DNA of 64,000 bases from Deinococcus sp. JMULE3 (GTDB taxonomy: Bacteria; Deinococcota; Deinococci; Deinococcales; Deinococcaceae): the NCBI RefSeq assembly GCF_013337115.1, contig NZ_SGWE01000002.1, positions 1 through 64,000 of the forward strand. Reading direction: 5' to 3'. The translations under genes and the position numbers were made by a program. The notes beneath the pieces were generated by a model, which saw only the letters and a list, made by a program, of their open reading frames with translations, ran no database searches and was not told where the DNA came from. Shown piece by piece: positions 8,368 through 15,873 of this stretch (position 1 is its first letter; each line of letters opens with the position of its first letter).

Positions 8368-9102
8368 TCAGAACAGCCGCTCAGTGCCGGGCTTCATCTC
8401 GCCCCACCGCGGGGCGGGGCGACGCCGCTCCCGCCAGTGCGCCACGCGCGCCGGGTCCAGCGTCATGGCCCGCAGGTCCGCCGCGCCCAGCAGCTTCTCA
8501 TCCGCCGCGCCCCGCAGCCACGACCCGATCTCCCGCGCGCCCCGCTCCACGCCTCGGAAGCCCACGTACGTGCCGTCCACGCTGTCGCAATGGCAGAAAC
8601 TCAGGTGCCGGACGCGCCGCGCGCTGTTCACGCGGCCCACGTGGGTTCGCAGGCCCTCGGCGTTCGCCCGTTCCAGGAGCGCTGCCCCCACCGCCTCCCG
8701 CCAGGGGTCACTGCCGCCCAGGAAGGCCACGTCGCAGGGCGGCAACTCCAGTTCCTCTGCACCGTCTTGCAGGCAGTACGCGAGGGGGAACCCCAGCTCG
8801 GCGAGTTCCGGCGCGGCCGCGTGGAATGCCGCGAGGGTGCTGCGTCCGCAACCGGGGACATCGGGGACCACCACGAACTGGCAGCGGGCGATCAACTCCG
8901 GGTCGTGCACGCGCCGCAGGTGCTCGACGAACTCGTCATAGTGGAAGCCGTGCTTGCTCAGGGCGTCGCAGTCCGACGCCCAGGGGCGCTGGGACGTCAG
9001 TATGCTGCCCAGTCCACCCACGCGCGGTCCGGTCATCACCCCAATGTCCGGGTGGGCGTCCAGGTCGTCCAAGTCACTGCTCGTGCTCGCGAAATACAAC
9101 AT
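8368..9102 (-). CDS. TGT/DpdA-like (queuine tRNA-ribosyltransferase-like) protein, 244 aa
   Basis: The pattern W-A-S-D-C near 41-45, VVVPDV near 77-82, LQDGAE near 111-116, FLGG near 127-130, HVGRVNS near 154-160 and CDSVDGT near 172-178 matches a phage/plasmid family often annotated as queuine tRNA-ribosyltransferase. Relatives in the DpdA group insert 7-deazaguanine bases into DNA. No zinc-site cysteine/histidine set of bacterial Tgt is visible. ATG 9102 is chosen because family members start close to this motif; ATG 9141 adds 13 residues. No preQ0 synthesis genes lie in the window, so the substrate is unknown. The family call is from memory of motifs. Confidence 0.5.
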   Translation of the reverse strand: MLYFASTSSDLDDLDAHPDIGVMTGPRVGGLGSILTSQRPWASDCDALSKHGFHYDEFVEHLRRVHDPELIARCQFVVVPDVPGCGRSTLAAFHAAAPELAELGFPLAYCLQDGAEELELPPCDVAFLGGSDPWREAVGAALLERANAEGLRTHVGRVNSARRVRHLSFCHCDSVDGTYVGFRGVERGAREIGSWLRGAADEKLLGAADLRAMTLDPARVAHWRERRRPAPRWGEMKPGTERLF

Positions 9103-9166
9103 GCGCGCTGGCGGGGCCGGGCCGCATCGCGGACAGGCCATCACTGACGTTCTCGAAGGGAAATTT

Positions 9167-9182
9167 GGCCGCACCTGCGGCC
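9167..9182 (-). terminator. Weak hairpin after the DnaQ-like gene
   Basis: GGCCGC, AGGT, GCGGCC followed on the minus strand by AAATTTCCC. It lies 25 bp beyond the stop at 9208. It has the outer GGCC of the start-associated family but no start codon 11 nt downstream, so a terminator or processing site is more likely. Confidence 0.35.
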
Positions 9183-9207
9183 ACTTCCTTGAGTTACACG
9201 TGCTGGA

Positions 9208-9819
9208 TCACCAGCGGGGTGGGATGGTTCGTGTGGAGCGGCGCTCCAGCAGCGCTGCCGTGACGGCCTGGAGCGCGCGCGCGTGACTGAGCGCACTGGC
9301 CGGGTCAATCTGCGGCGTCTCGACCGTGTACCCCATGCCGGGCAGGCTCGGCAGGTACCGCGCGTACGGATTCAGTGTCCGGTCCTGCTCGTCCACGATC
9401 GCCTGGAGGTCCAGTGGCGTCAGGGGCGGTGTACCCAGTGGAAGGCTGGCGGCCACGGCCGCCGTGATGAAGCGCCCGGTCCACGCGATCAGGGTGACTG
9501 GACCGGCTGACCGCAGGGCCTCCAGCATTTGCGGGTACACCTGGGTGAAGGGTGGCTCGCTCGCGAGGTCCAGGGTCGTGAGGCCATGCCGCCGGTACGC
9601 ACCTCCCTCGATGGGCCCGAGTGGCTGGGCGCGCCAGACGTGCTCGGCACCCGGGGTGATCAGGGCCAGTTCGATGACCTCGCCGGGTAGGCCGGTGGTG
9701 AGGACACCCACGAACGCGAGGGGCGCGCCGGGGAACACGCCATGGGTGTGGAGGGCGTCCGCGTAGAGGGTCATGCGCTGGGCGGCCTGCTCTTCGAAGG
9801 TCTTCGGGATCTCGATCAT
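9208..9819 (-). CDS. DnaQ-like exonuclease fold lacking catalytic residues, 203 aa
   Basis: The layout follows DEDDh exonucleases: a strand with GVLTTG near 38-43 (DxETTG in active enzymes), RHGLT near 77-81, IAWTGRF near 111-117 (normally HN..FD), a PLDLQ strand near 135, and SHARALQAV near 178-186 (normally HxAxxD). All four acidic metal ligands are replaced (G38, L40, I118 region, Q184), while H179 is kept. This suggests a non-catalytic relative. ATG 9819 has AGGAG seven bases upstream and overlaps the stop of a 10-codon ORF. Neighbouring genes are replication and modification genes. A binding or proofreading-scaffold role is inference. Confidence 0.5.
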   Translation of the reverse strand: MIEIPKTFEEQAAQRMTLYADALHTHGVFPGAPLAFVGVLTTGLPGEVIELALITPGAEHVWRAQPLGPIEGGAYRRHGLTTLDLASEPPFTQVYPQMLEALRSAGPVTLIAWTGRFITAAVAASLPLGTPPLTPLDLQAIVDEQDRTLNPYARYLPSLPGMGYTVETPQIDPASALSHARALQAVTAALLERRSTRTIPPRW

Positions 9820-9848
9820 GGGGGTCTCCTGGTGGAAGGTCGTTCCAT
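9816..9848 (-). CDS. Putative 10-aa leader peptide MERPSTRRPP
   Basis: ATG 9848 lies 9 nt after the hairpin at 9858-9882; the TGA overlaps the ATG of the DnaQ-like gene (ATGA). The ORF contains the AGGAG used by the next gene. A leader that couples hairpin-driven initiation to the downstream gene fits the layout. Confidence 0.4.
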   Translation of the reverse strand: MERPSTRRPP

Positions 9849-9857
9849 GCAGGACGT

Positions 9858-9882
9858 GGCCGCACGCGGTTCGCGTGCGGCC
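9858..9882 (-). promoter_or_regulatory. Start-associated hairpin, 11-bp stem
   Basis: GGCCGCACGCG, loop AAC, CGCGTGCGGCC on the coding strand. It is the one member with 9 rather than 11 nt to the next ATG (9848), which opens a short leader ORF rather than a full gene. Confidence 0.7.
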
Positions 9883-9892
9883 TGTGGTGGGA

Positions 9893-9994
9893 TCATCGGT
9901 GGGGGAGGCGCGGCTGGTGCGGGCTGGGCCGGTGGGGGAGACTGCGGGGGGCACGGTGCGGGGCGCTCTCGCGGCGGAGTCGGGTGGGGTGCAT
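9893..9994 (-). CDS. Small basic peptide ORF, 33 aa
   Basis: ATG 9994 sits exactly 11 nt after hairpin 10006-10023, and the ORF ends just before the next hairpin, so it obeys the gene-hairpin-gene spacing of the cluster. The product is rich in Arg, His and Pro and strongly basic. No family recognised. Without the hairpin I would not call it. Confidence 0.4.
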   Translation of the reverse strand: MHPTRLRRESAPHRAPRSLPHRPSPHQPRLPHR

Positions 9995-10005
9995 GACCCT
10001 GACCT

Positions 10006-10023
10006 GGCCTCCGCCAGGAGGCC
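10006..10023 (-). promoter_or_regulatory. Start-associated hairpin
   Basis: GGCCTCC, TGGC, GGAGGCC on the coding strand, four bases after the stop at 10028 and 11 nt before ATG 9994. Confidence 0.75.
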
Positions 10024-10027
10024 ACGC

Positions 10028-10444
10028 CTAGAGAGGCGGCAGGCCGAGCAGATCGCGCAGGTTCAGGTTCAGTTTCGGGACGGCCTCGTCGTACGTCTCC
10101 CGGGCGAGTCGCTCGGCTTCCTCCATGCTGGTCGCTTCCCCGGTCGCGGTGCCGTTGTGGAAGACCGCGCCCCGGCGGACCAGGCCGCGCAGGGTGTGGC
10201 GGTGCAGGGCGCGCTCCACGCGCTCACCCTGGATGGCCACCCGGTACGCGTCAGCCCGTTCCGTGTCCTGCACGGTGGTCAGGACTTCCAGCCCGAGTTT
10301 CTCCACCTCGGCGGCGGTGCTGGGGACCATCCAGACGCGCTGCGCGGGGTACATGGCGCGCAAGGCGTCGACGATCGCCTCGCCGATCGGCCAGCGGTAC
10401 GCGGCACACACGGGTCCATCCTTGCTGGTCATCACCTTGATCAT
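10028..10444 (-). CDS. Hypothetical protein, 138 aa
   Basis: ATG 10444 begins MIKVMTSKDG; the frame is open further upstream through a large hairpin, but this is the first well-placed start. The sequence looks globular and mixed alpha/beta (IVDALRAMY, VWMVPSTAAEVEKL), with a charged C-terminal helix. No recognised motif. It follows the primase gene by 69 bp and has no start-associated hairpin of the standard kind. Confidence 0.65.
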   Translation of the reverse strand: MIKVMTSKDGPVCAAYRWPIGEAIVDALRAMYPAQRVWMVPSTAAEVEKLGLEVLTTVQDTERADAYRVAIQGERVERALHRHTLRGLVRRGAVFHNGTATGEATSMEEAERLARETYDEAVPKLNLNLRDLLGLPPL

Positions 10445-10461
10445 GCTCAATGAAGAGCAAC

Positions 10462-10491
10462 ACGCCCCCCACCGTGTCAAGTGGGGGGCGT
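10462..10491 (-). terminator. Strong 11-bp hairpin after the primase gene
   Basis: ACGCCCCCCAC, eight-base loop, GTGGGGGGCGT, followed on the minus strand by a T-rich GTTGCTCTTC. It lies between the primase stop and the 10444 gene. It lacks the GGCC ends and the 11-nt spacing of the start-associated family, so terminator or attenuator is the better call. Confidence 0.5.
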
Positions 10492-10513
10492 GGGAGCGGA
10501 GTTGAGACTCGCT

Positions 10514-11626
10514 TCAGGAGCGGGCCATCAGGGGCCAGCCTGCGTAATCCTGCGTGACGCCGAGCAGGGGGGTGAGGCGTGCGGCGTGCTGCACTTCCAG
10601 CTGCGCCGGCCAGAGGGCGAGGGAGTCCGGTTCCACGTCCTGGTGCTGCTCAGCGTGCAGCACGTCAGCCAGGGCCAGCACCCCGGCGCGGCCGAGCACG
10701 TCGCAGAAGTCCCCCTCCGCGAGGGCGGGGATCTGCCGCACGCGAGGCGCGCCCACACGGAATGCGAGGTCCTGGATGCGGGCCCGCATACGCTCGCCAC
10801 TCTCGTCCGCGTCGGCGTACACCCATACCTCGCGGTCCAGGCCGTCGAGGAAGGGCGTGGTGTCGGTGCCGGGCAGGCCCTGCACGTCGAAGTCCAACCC
10901 CAACTCCCGGATGACTCGCCAGGCCGCGGCTGCGTTGAGTTCACCCTCGATGACCAGGAGGCGGCTGGCCTGTCCGTACCGTGGGTTGCACCAGGCGGGC
11001 GTGCCGTGGCCGGGAACCATGACGGAGTACTTGCTGCGCGCCGCGCCGTGCACACGACGCTTGAAGTTCACGACGCGCCCGGTGGGGCCCCGCACGGCGA
11101 AGACCAGGTCGTTCCCGAGGGCGGCAACGTCGAGTTCGCTGGGGGGCCACAGGCCGCGCCGGGCGAGGTCTTTCGCGGCCGGATGGTCCTCGTGCAGGGG
11201 GGTGAGCCGCCGGCGGAGGGCCTCCGCATCCCGGTGTGTGACCGCGCGCAGGTCCGCCAGTGCCTCCTGCGCGAGTGCGAGGACGTCCACGGGGGGTTTC
11301 TCGGTCGCGGTGCTGGGCGTGAAGCCCTGATCGGGCGTGCCCGTGAAGCGGAGGAGTTCCGCCCGGGCGTCCGGGCCGCTGAAGCCGAGGCTGATCAGGA
11401 AGGTGTAGGCGGTACCGCTCCCGGCGTTGCGCCCGCGCTTCTTCCACATCCACGTTCCGGCGCGGTTGCGCCAGACGCTGAAGCTGGGGTCGGCTTCCTG
11501 CATGCCGGGGCGGGGATCATGGATGGTGCCGCCCTTGGTGCCGAGGCCCCGGGCGGCCGGTGCGCCGCAGTGCGTGGCAATCAGGGCGCGCAGGTCGCAG
11601 GCATCGATGGCTGTGGTGAGACTCAT
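10514..11626 (-). CDS. Toprim-domain primase-like protein, 370 aa
   Basis: Toprim signatures are VIEGE near residues 225-229 and DADESG near 272-277. The N-terminal region (DPSFSVWRNRAGTWMW, then a GTAYTFLISL helix) resembles the template-recognition part of phage DnaG-type primases, but the zinc-binding cysteines are not evident. ATG 11626 is fixed by hairpin 11638-11659; here the spacer also contains GGGAGG. It probably primes plasmid replication or complementary-strand synthesis after transfer. A second, unrelated primase-type gene lies at 48218. Confidence 0.75.
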   Translation of the reverse strand: MSLTTAIDACDLRALIATHCGAPAARGLGTKGGTIHDPRPGMQEADPSFSVWRNRAGTWMWKKRGRNAGSGTAYTFLISLGFSGPDARAELLRFTGTPDQGFTPSTATEKPPVDVLALAQEALADLRAVTHRDAEALRRRLTPLHEDHPAAKDLARRGLWPPSELDVAALGNDLVFAVRGPTGRVVNFKRRVHGAARSKYSVMVPGHGTPAWCNPRYGQASRLLVIEGELNAAAAWRVIRELGLDFDVQGLPGTDTTPFLDGLDREVWVYADADESGERMRARIQDLAFRVGAPRVRQIPALAEGDFCDVLGRAGVLALADVLHAEQHQDVEPDSLALWPAQLEVQHAARLTPLLGVTQDYAGWPLMARS

Positions 11627-11637
11627 ACGCCTCCCGT

Positions 11638-11659
11638 GGCCCAGCCCTCTGGCTGGGCC
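11638..11659 (-). promoter_or_regulatory. Start-associated hairpin before the primase gene
   Basis: GGCCCAGCC, AGAG, GGCTGGGCC ending 11 nt before ATG 11626. This is the only member whose spacer also has a clear GGGAGG. Confidence 0.8.
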
Positions 11660-11672
11660 ACTCCTGCCGGGT

Positions 11673-13172
11673 TCAGCGGAGCAGGGTGCGCAGGAATGTC
11701 AGGACGTGTGTGGTGAGCTGAGCCGGATCGCTCATCAGCACGCAGGGGCCGAACGCGCGCTCGTACGCGGCGGCCACGTCCGGCTGCACGTCGAGCAGGA
11801 TCGGCACGACGAGGCCATCATGCCGCGCGCGCAGCTGGGCGCACTGGGTGTAATCACGCTCCATGAGGGCGCCGTCGCTGAGGATCACGGTGATACTCCG
11901 GCCGGGCAGGACGGGGGACCACAGGCCCTGGAGTGTGGGGGCGAGGCGGGTGTTGCCGTACGCCTGCAGGTCCGCCACGGCATTCAGGGCGGCGGTGGGC
12001 AGCGTGCCCGTCTGAATGAGCGGCTGCGCATCATCGGCGAACGCAGTGGCCAGGATGGGCGTGCCGCTCTGCTGCGCGGCCAGCGTCAGGATGAACGCCA
12101 TGCGCCGGGCGTGCGCGAGTCGATCCTGGTAATTCATGCTGCTGCTCACGTCGATCGCGAGCCGCAGGTGCGCCGGACCGGGACGCTTCACGCCGACCTT
12201 CAGGTCGAAGGGGCGCTCGCTGCCCGTTTCGTGCCGGTCGTACCGGTAGCGGCCTCGGTCGCGGCTGGGTTGCGTCCGGTCCGGCAGGGCCGGGGGGCAC
12301 AGGGCTGCGGCGAGGCGGCGGGCCTCACCCTGCACCTGGGCCTGGAGGTGCTCGGCGCGGGGCGTCACCTGCGGATCCACCTCCGGTTTGATCGGGCGGG
12401 GCTCCGCACCGTGCAACTGGCCGGGCCCGTCTCCAGCGGCACTCCCCTGGAGGGATGGACCGGGTGTCTGCGGCAGCAGGGCCTGCCCACCTCCATCGAG
12501 GAAGAAACGGAACTCCTCGCGTTCGGGCGCCTGCTCGGGGAGATTCAGGATCTGCAGGATGCGCCGGGCGGCGTCGACGACCGCGTCGTACGTGGGGGCG
12601 ACCCAGGCCTCCTCCACGATCGCCTTCACCTCGGGCCACAGGCCTGCGTCCGCCTGATCGGGCGTGAAGGACCAGATGGGGTGGTGGCAGGTGAAGCGGT
12701 GCAGGAGGCAACCACGCAGGACGTCCCCGCCCAGGCCACCCTGCTCGATGGCGTGCGCGGCGTCCACGTCCGCTGCCAGCTGGAACAGCGCCGTGAGGTG
12801 CGGGAAGTCCACGGCGGTGAGGCGCTCCATGCGTTCGTCCTCGAGCATGTTCACGAGCTGGCCGTGCAGGCCCGCGGGGAGCAGGCCGGAGTGGTGCGTG
12901 TGCCCGGCCTCGTGCGCGATGAGGGATTCGAGGTAGGTCTGCTGGAACTCGTGCAGGTCCGCCGGCAGGCCACGCACGTGGCGGGCGAGGTGCAGGGGCG
13001 GGTACGGGTACTCGGGGTTGCACACGACGACGTGATTGACCATGTCGACGTAGGCGGACGGTTCGCTGGGGGTGAGGGTGAGGCGGTAGGTGGGCCGCCA
13101 GGAGTAGTACCGCCAGGCGTCCCACGCCCACTTCTGAATGCGGGGGGTCTGCCACCATTTCTGCTGGGTCAT
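11673..13172 (-). CDS. VWA-domain protein with HEAGH motif, 499 aa
   Basis: A C-terminal von Willebrand A domain has the MIDAS motif DVSSSMN near residue 346. An N-terminal HEAGHTHHS near 87-95 resembles a zincin active site, and an acidic NMLEDERMER helix follows. It pairs with the MoxR-like ATPase encoded just upstream; such AAA+/VWA pairs act as chaperone or metal-insertion machines. The frame is open to 13244, but ATG 13172 is set by hairpin 13184-13204. The substrate is unknown; nearby SprT-like protease and ParB-like genes may share the transcript. Confidence 0.7.
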   Translation of the reverse strand: MTQQKWWQTPRIQKWAWDAWRYYSWRPTYRLTLTPSEPSAYVDMVNHVVVCNPEYPYPPLHLARHVRGLPADLHEFQQTYLESLIAHEAGHTHHSGLLPAGLHGQLVNMLEDERMERLTAVDFPHLTALFQLAADVDAAHAIEQGGLGGDVLRGCLLHRFTCHHPIWSFTPDQADAGLWPEVKAIVEEAWVAPTYDAVVDAARRILQILNLPEQAPEREEFRFFLDGGGQALLPQTPGPSLQGSAAGDGPGQLHGAEPRPIKPEVDPQVTPRAEHLQAQVQGEARRLAAALCPPALPDRTQPSRDRGRYRYDRHETGSERPFDLKVGVKRPGPAHLRLAIDVSSSMNYQDRLAHARRMAFILTLAAQQSGTPILATAFADDAQPLIQTGTLPTAALNAVADLQAYGNTRLAPTLQGLWSPVLPGRSITVILSDGALMERDYTQCAQLRARHDGLVVPILLDVQPDVAAAYERAFGPCVLMSDPAQLTTHVLTFLRTLLR

Positions 13173-13183
13173 GCGTATACCGT

Positions 13184-13204
13184 GGCCCCCAGCGTCTGGG
13201 GGCC
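13184..13204 (-). promoter_or_regulatory. Start-associated hairpin before the VWA gene
   Basis: GGCCCCCAG, ACG, CTGGGGGCC ending 11 nt before ATG 13172. Confidence 0.8.
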
Positions 13205-13220
13205 AGAACTCCCCACATGA

Positions 13221-13242
13221 AGAAAGCCCCCCGGAGGGGGCC
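13221..13242 (-). terminator. Terminator-like hairpin after the AAA+ gene
   Basis: On the minus strand a C-rich arm, TCC loop, G-rich arm and then CTTTCTTC follow the stop at 13249. Unlike the adjacent start-associated hairpin it ends in a T-rich tract, so the two hairpin types can be told apart side by side. It may cause partial termination within the operon. Confidence 0.55.
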
Positions 13243-13248
13243 ACCGCC

Positions 13249-14769
13249 TCACGCGGCCTTGTGAAGCAGGCCCTTGCGGAACTGTTCCTCTAGGCGGGCC
13301 TTCAGGGCGTTCACGGCCGCCGGGTCGGGCAGGCCCTCGTCGGTCAACTCGCAGCAGAACGGCGTGACGGTGACGAGCAGCGCCTCGCGCAAGGCGTTGG
13401 TCTCGGAGAGGCCCGCCTGGACGAGGTCCTGCACTTCCGCGAGGAAGTTCAGAGTGACACCGGTGTTCATGGGCCGGGCGAGCAGCTGCCCCTGGTCGAC
13501 CGTCATGCTGCGTGTGGCCACTTCCAGGGCGTACGCGACACGCGCCGTCCCAGGTGTGGCCGCCTTCGCGTAGACCGGCATGATCACCGCCTCGGCAGGG
13601 TAGGAAACGAACATGACACGCTGGAAGCGCCGCAGGAGGGCGGGGTCGAGCTCGCCGCTCTGCGTGTACGAGCTGCCGGCGTTCGTGGTGCACAGGACGC
13701 TGAGCAGGCGCGTCGGGGCGTACAGGACTTCACCGGCGCCGGGGAGATCCAGGGTGTAGTACCGCCCGTCGGGCACGTCGACGCCCAGCGTGGCTTTGAG
13801 TTCCGTGGCGCTGACGTCGTCGAGCAGGCCGATCAGGGCGTTGCGGTGGTACGCGTCCAGGCGGAGCAGCTCGTCGATCAGGAGGGTGGTGCGCGTGCCC
13901 TGCTGCGCGAGGCGCATGGCCCGGGCGAGCGGGCCGTCCACCCAGCGGGCGCCCTGCAGGGTGGGGGAGATGAATCCGATCATGTCGCGGTCCTCCAGAC
14001 CGGGGCGGCCCTTGAGGGACACGATGGTCGAACCGGTGGACAGGGCGACGCGCTTGCCGAGTTCGGTCTTCCCGCAGCCGGTGGGGCCGACGAGCAGGGC
14101 GCGGATGCCGTACGCGGCCCGCCGGGTGAGGCGGCCTTCCTCGCTGAGATCCGCACCGGGCTCGCCGGGCTGGCGGGGGGACTGCCCGAGGAGGACCGGG
14201 GAGTGCGTCCACGCGCTGGGGGCGGAGAGGGGCCCGGTGATCCAGGAGCAGGTATCCGCGTAGAGCTTCCCGGTGTAGTACAGGGTGTCCAGGACGCGCT
14301 GGAGATCATCCTTGAATTCAGCGGTGTGGCTGAGCGTGGCCAGTTGATCCTCAGTGGCGGGGAGGGTGACCGCGTGCTGGTCGATGGTGTGCAGGAGGGC
14401 ACCCCACCGTTCGGCGAGTTCGGTGTGCTTGGCCGCGAGCTGGGCTTCGGCGATCAGGAGGATGTACGGGCGCACGGTCTGCCCGGCATTCACCCACGTC
14501 GCCTGGGCGGGGTGGGAGGCCATGAGGACGGGCTGCCCGTCCTTGTCGATGGTCTGGACGGTGAGGCGGTTGGGGATGCGTTCAGCCTCCACGCGGCCCA
14601 GCAGGACCTGGGCGACTGCTTCAGCCGCAGCCCACGGGATGATGCGCATCCGGTTGGACGTGTCGAGCTGGCTGTGCAGATGCTGTGGGATCTGCACCCG
14701 GCCGCCCTTCCCGAGCCCAGGGAACTTCGCCGTCTTGAAGGAGAACACGCTGCTGGTGTTGATGGTCAT
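13249..14769 (-). CDS. MoxR-type AAA+ ATPase, 506 aa
   Basis: Walker A LVGPTGCGKTELGKR near residue 231 and Walker B LLIDELLRLD near 295 are clear, with a sensor-like TTNAG following. The N-terminal 200 residues have no motif I know. ATG 14769 is chosen over the longer frame (14898) because hairpin 14781-14799 ends 11 nt before it. It is paired with the VWA protein downstream. The expected activity is ATP-driven remodelling of an unidentified protein or nucleoprotein target. Confidence 0.78.
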   Translation of the reverse strand: MTINTSSVFSFKTAKFPGLGKGGRVQIPQHLHSQLDTSNRMRIIPWAAAEAVAQVLLGRVEAERIPNRLTVQTIDKDGQPVLMASHPAQATWVNAGQTVRPYILLIAEAQLAAKHTELAERWGALLHTIDQHAVTLPATEDQLATLSHTAEFKDDLQRVLDTLYYTGKLYADTCSWITGPLSAPSAWTHSPVLLGQSPRQPGEPGADLSEEGRLTRRAAYGIRALLVGPTGCGKTELGKRVALSTGSTIVSLKGRPGLEDRDMIGFISPTLQGARWVDGPLARAMRLAQQGTRTTLLIDELLRLDAYHRNALIGLLDDVSATELKATLGVDVPDGRYYTLDLPGAGEVLYAPTRLLSVLCTTNAGSSYTQSGELDPALLRRFQRVMFVSYPAEAVIMPVYAKAATPGTARVAYALEVATRSMTVDQGQLLARPMNTGVTLNFLAEVQDLVQAGLSETNALREALLVTVTPFCCELTDEGLPDPAAVNALKARLEEQFRKGLLHKAA

Positions 14770-14780
14770 GCTCGTCTCGT

Positions 14781-14799
14781 GGCCCACCCGCGGTGGGCC
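14781..14799 (-). promoter_or_regulatory. Start-associated hairpin before the AAA+ gene
   Basis: GGCCCACC, GCG, GGTGGGCC ending 11 nt before ATG 14769. Confidence 0.8.
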
Positions 14800-14804
14800 A
14801 GCGC

Positions 14805-15551
14805 TCAGTCCTGCGCGGCACTGAGCGGTTGGTTGCAGGTCAGGCACGCCACGTTCAGGCCTGGTTTCCCCCACACCTGGACCTGGCACGTCTGGCACTG
14901 GTACTTCACCCGAGTGGGTCGCCTGGGCTGCACCGGGATCGGTTCAATGGACGCGCGGACGGGTGAGGGGGGTGCCGTCAGGGTGAACCACTCCACGCCC
15001 GGCACGGCGGTGGACTCTGGTTCCAAGTCAACCGTGGGGGCCTCCACGTGCAGTGCAGCTGCTGGCAGCAGCCGGTCGTACCACGTGACCACGAAACTGG
15101 TCGCCAGGAGCGCCCGGCACGCCGTGAGAAACGGGCCTTCCACGATGTAATCCGACATGGACTCCCCGGTGGTGCGCCCGCCCGGCGCGCCCGTCGTGGA
15201 GGGATGCAGGCCCAGTTCGATCATGCGGGTGGCCCACTGCCGGTTGTGATATCCCCGGCGGCCTGGCTTCCCGTGTTCGAACTGCCAGAGGTGAACCATC
15301 TCGTGCACGAGGGTACCGAGGGTCGCTTCCAGTGGCTGCACCGCGAAGTACGCCGGGTTCAAGGCGATCTCGTGCACTTCCGCGCCACTGGCGGACACGA
15401 ACCGCCGTGGACTGAAGTACCCCGACGTCTTGTGCTTGCGTTGCAGGGTGATCAGTGCCGCAGGGAGCGTCCCCGCGAACAGGGCGGCATTGAAGTGATC
15501 GAACGCGGTCTGAAGTTCCGCGTAGGCCTGCGGGGTGGGATTGGATTGCAC
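14805..15551 (-). CDS. SprT-like zinc metalloprotease, 248 aa
   Basis: The catalytic motif HEMVH lies at residues 83-87, preceded by the SprT pattern (HKTSGYFSP, then EIALNP). The C-terminus carries a CQTC...CLTC zinc ribbon near 218-240, as in SprT/Spartan proteins that digest DNA-protein crosslinks. GTG 15551 is chosen because a GTCACCCC box and CAGGGT -10 precede it at leaderless spacing; ATG 15617 would add 22 residues and overlap the upstream gene. It may clear protein adducts from plasmid DNA, or work with the MoxR/VWA pair. That link is inference. Confidence 0.75.
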   Translation of the reverse strand: MQSNPTPQAYAELQTAFDHFNAALFAGTLPAALITLQRKHKTSGYFSPRRFVSASGAEVHEIALNPAYFAVQPLEATLGTLVHEMVHLWQFEHGKPGRRGYHNRQWATRMIELGLHPSTTGAPGGRTTGESMSDYIVEGPFLTACRALLATSFVVTWYDRLLPAAALHVEAPTVDLEPESTAVPGVEWFTLTAPPSPVRASIEPIPVQPRRPTRVKYQCQTCQVQVWGKPGLNVACLTCNQPLSAAQD

Positions 15552-15558
15552 AATCCAC

Positions 15559-15581
15559 ACCCTGCGGGGCGTGGGGGTGAC
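15559..15581 (-). promoter_or_regulatory. GTCACCCC leaderless promoter of the SprT-like gene
   Basis: GTCACCCC, nine bases, CAGGGT, seven bases, GTG 15551 on the minus strand. It is the only member of this promoter family inside the hairpin cluster, overlapping the end of the preceding gene region, and it would also drive the AAA+/VWA/primase genes downstream. Confidence 0.55.
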
Positions 15582-15585
15582 GACC

Positions 15586-15873
15586 TCAGAGGTCGAGGGA
15601 GACGTACCCCGGACCATGCCGGGCCGTCACCGCGTCGTGGAGTTCGGGCATCTCCTCCGGCCGGAGGGCCATGAGTGTCCGGCCCTGCGCGTCGAACGCG
15701 GCGAGCGTGACGTCGAGCACCGGACGGCGGTGGCGGCCGTGAGTGGTCAGCCGCTCGTGCCGCACGACTCGCGTCGCGGTGGGGTACATGCGGCGCACGG
15801 CCGGGTAGAGGGACTCGTGCAGGGTGCCCTGCCGTGTCCGGGTCTTCCGTTTCGTGCGTGGTGTGGGGGCCAT
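15586..15873 (-). CDS. Small basic hypothetical protein, 95 aa
   Basis: ATG 15873 overlaps the stop of the ParB-like gene (ATGA). The N-terminus is very basic (APTPRTKRKTRTRQG), followed by a beta-rich part with RPVLDVTLAAFDAQG. The longer open frame to 16731 is only a shadow of the ParB-like gene. No family recognised; a nucleic-acid-binding role is plausible from the charge. Confidence 0.6.
   Translation of the reverse strand: MAPTPRTKRKTRTRQGTLHESLYPAVRRMYPTATRVVRHERLTTHGRHRRPVLDVTLAAFDAQGRTLMALRPEEMPELHDAVTARHGPGYVSLDL

Noticed and set aside
10462..10491. Another start-associated hairpin
   Set aside because: Stem lacks the GGCC ends and the distance to ATG 10444 is 17 nt, so it is listed as a terminator-like hairpin.
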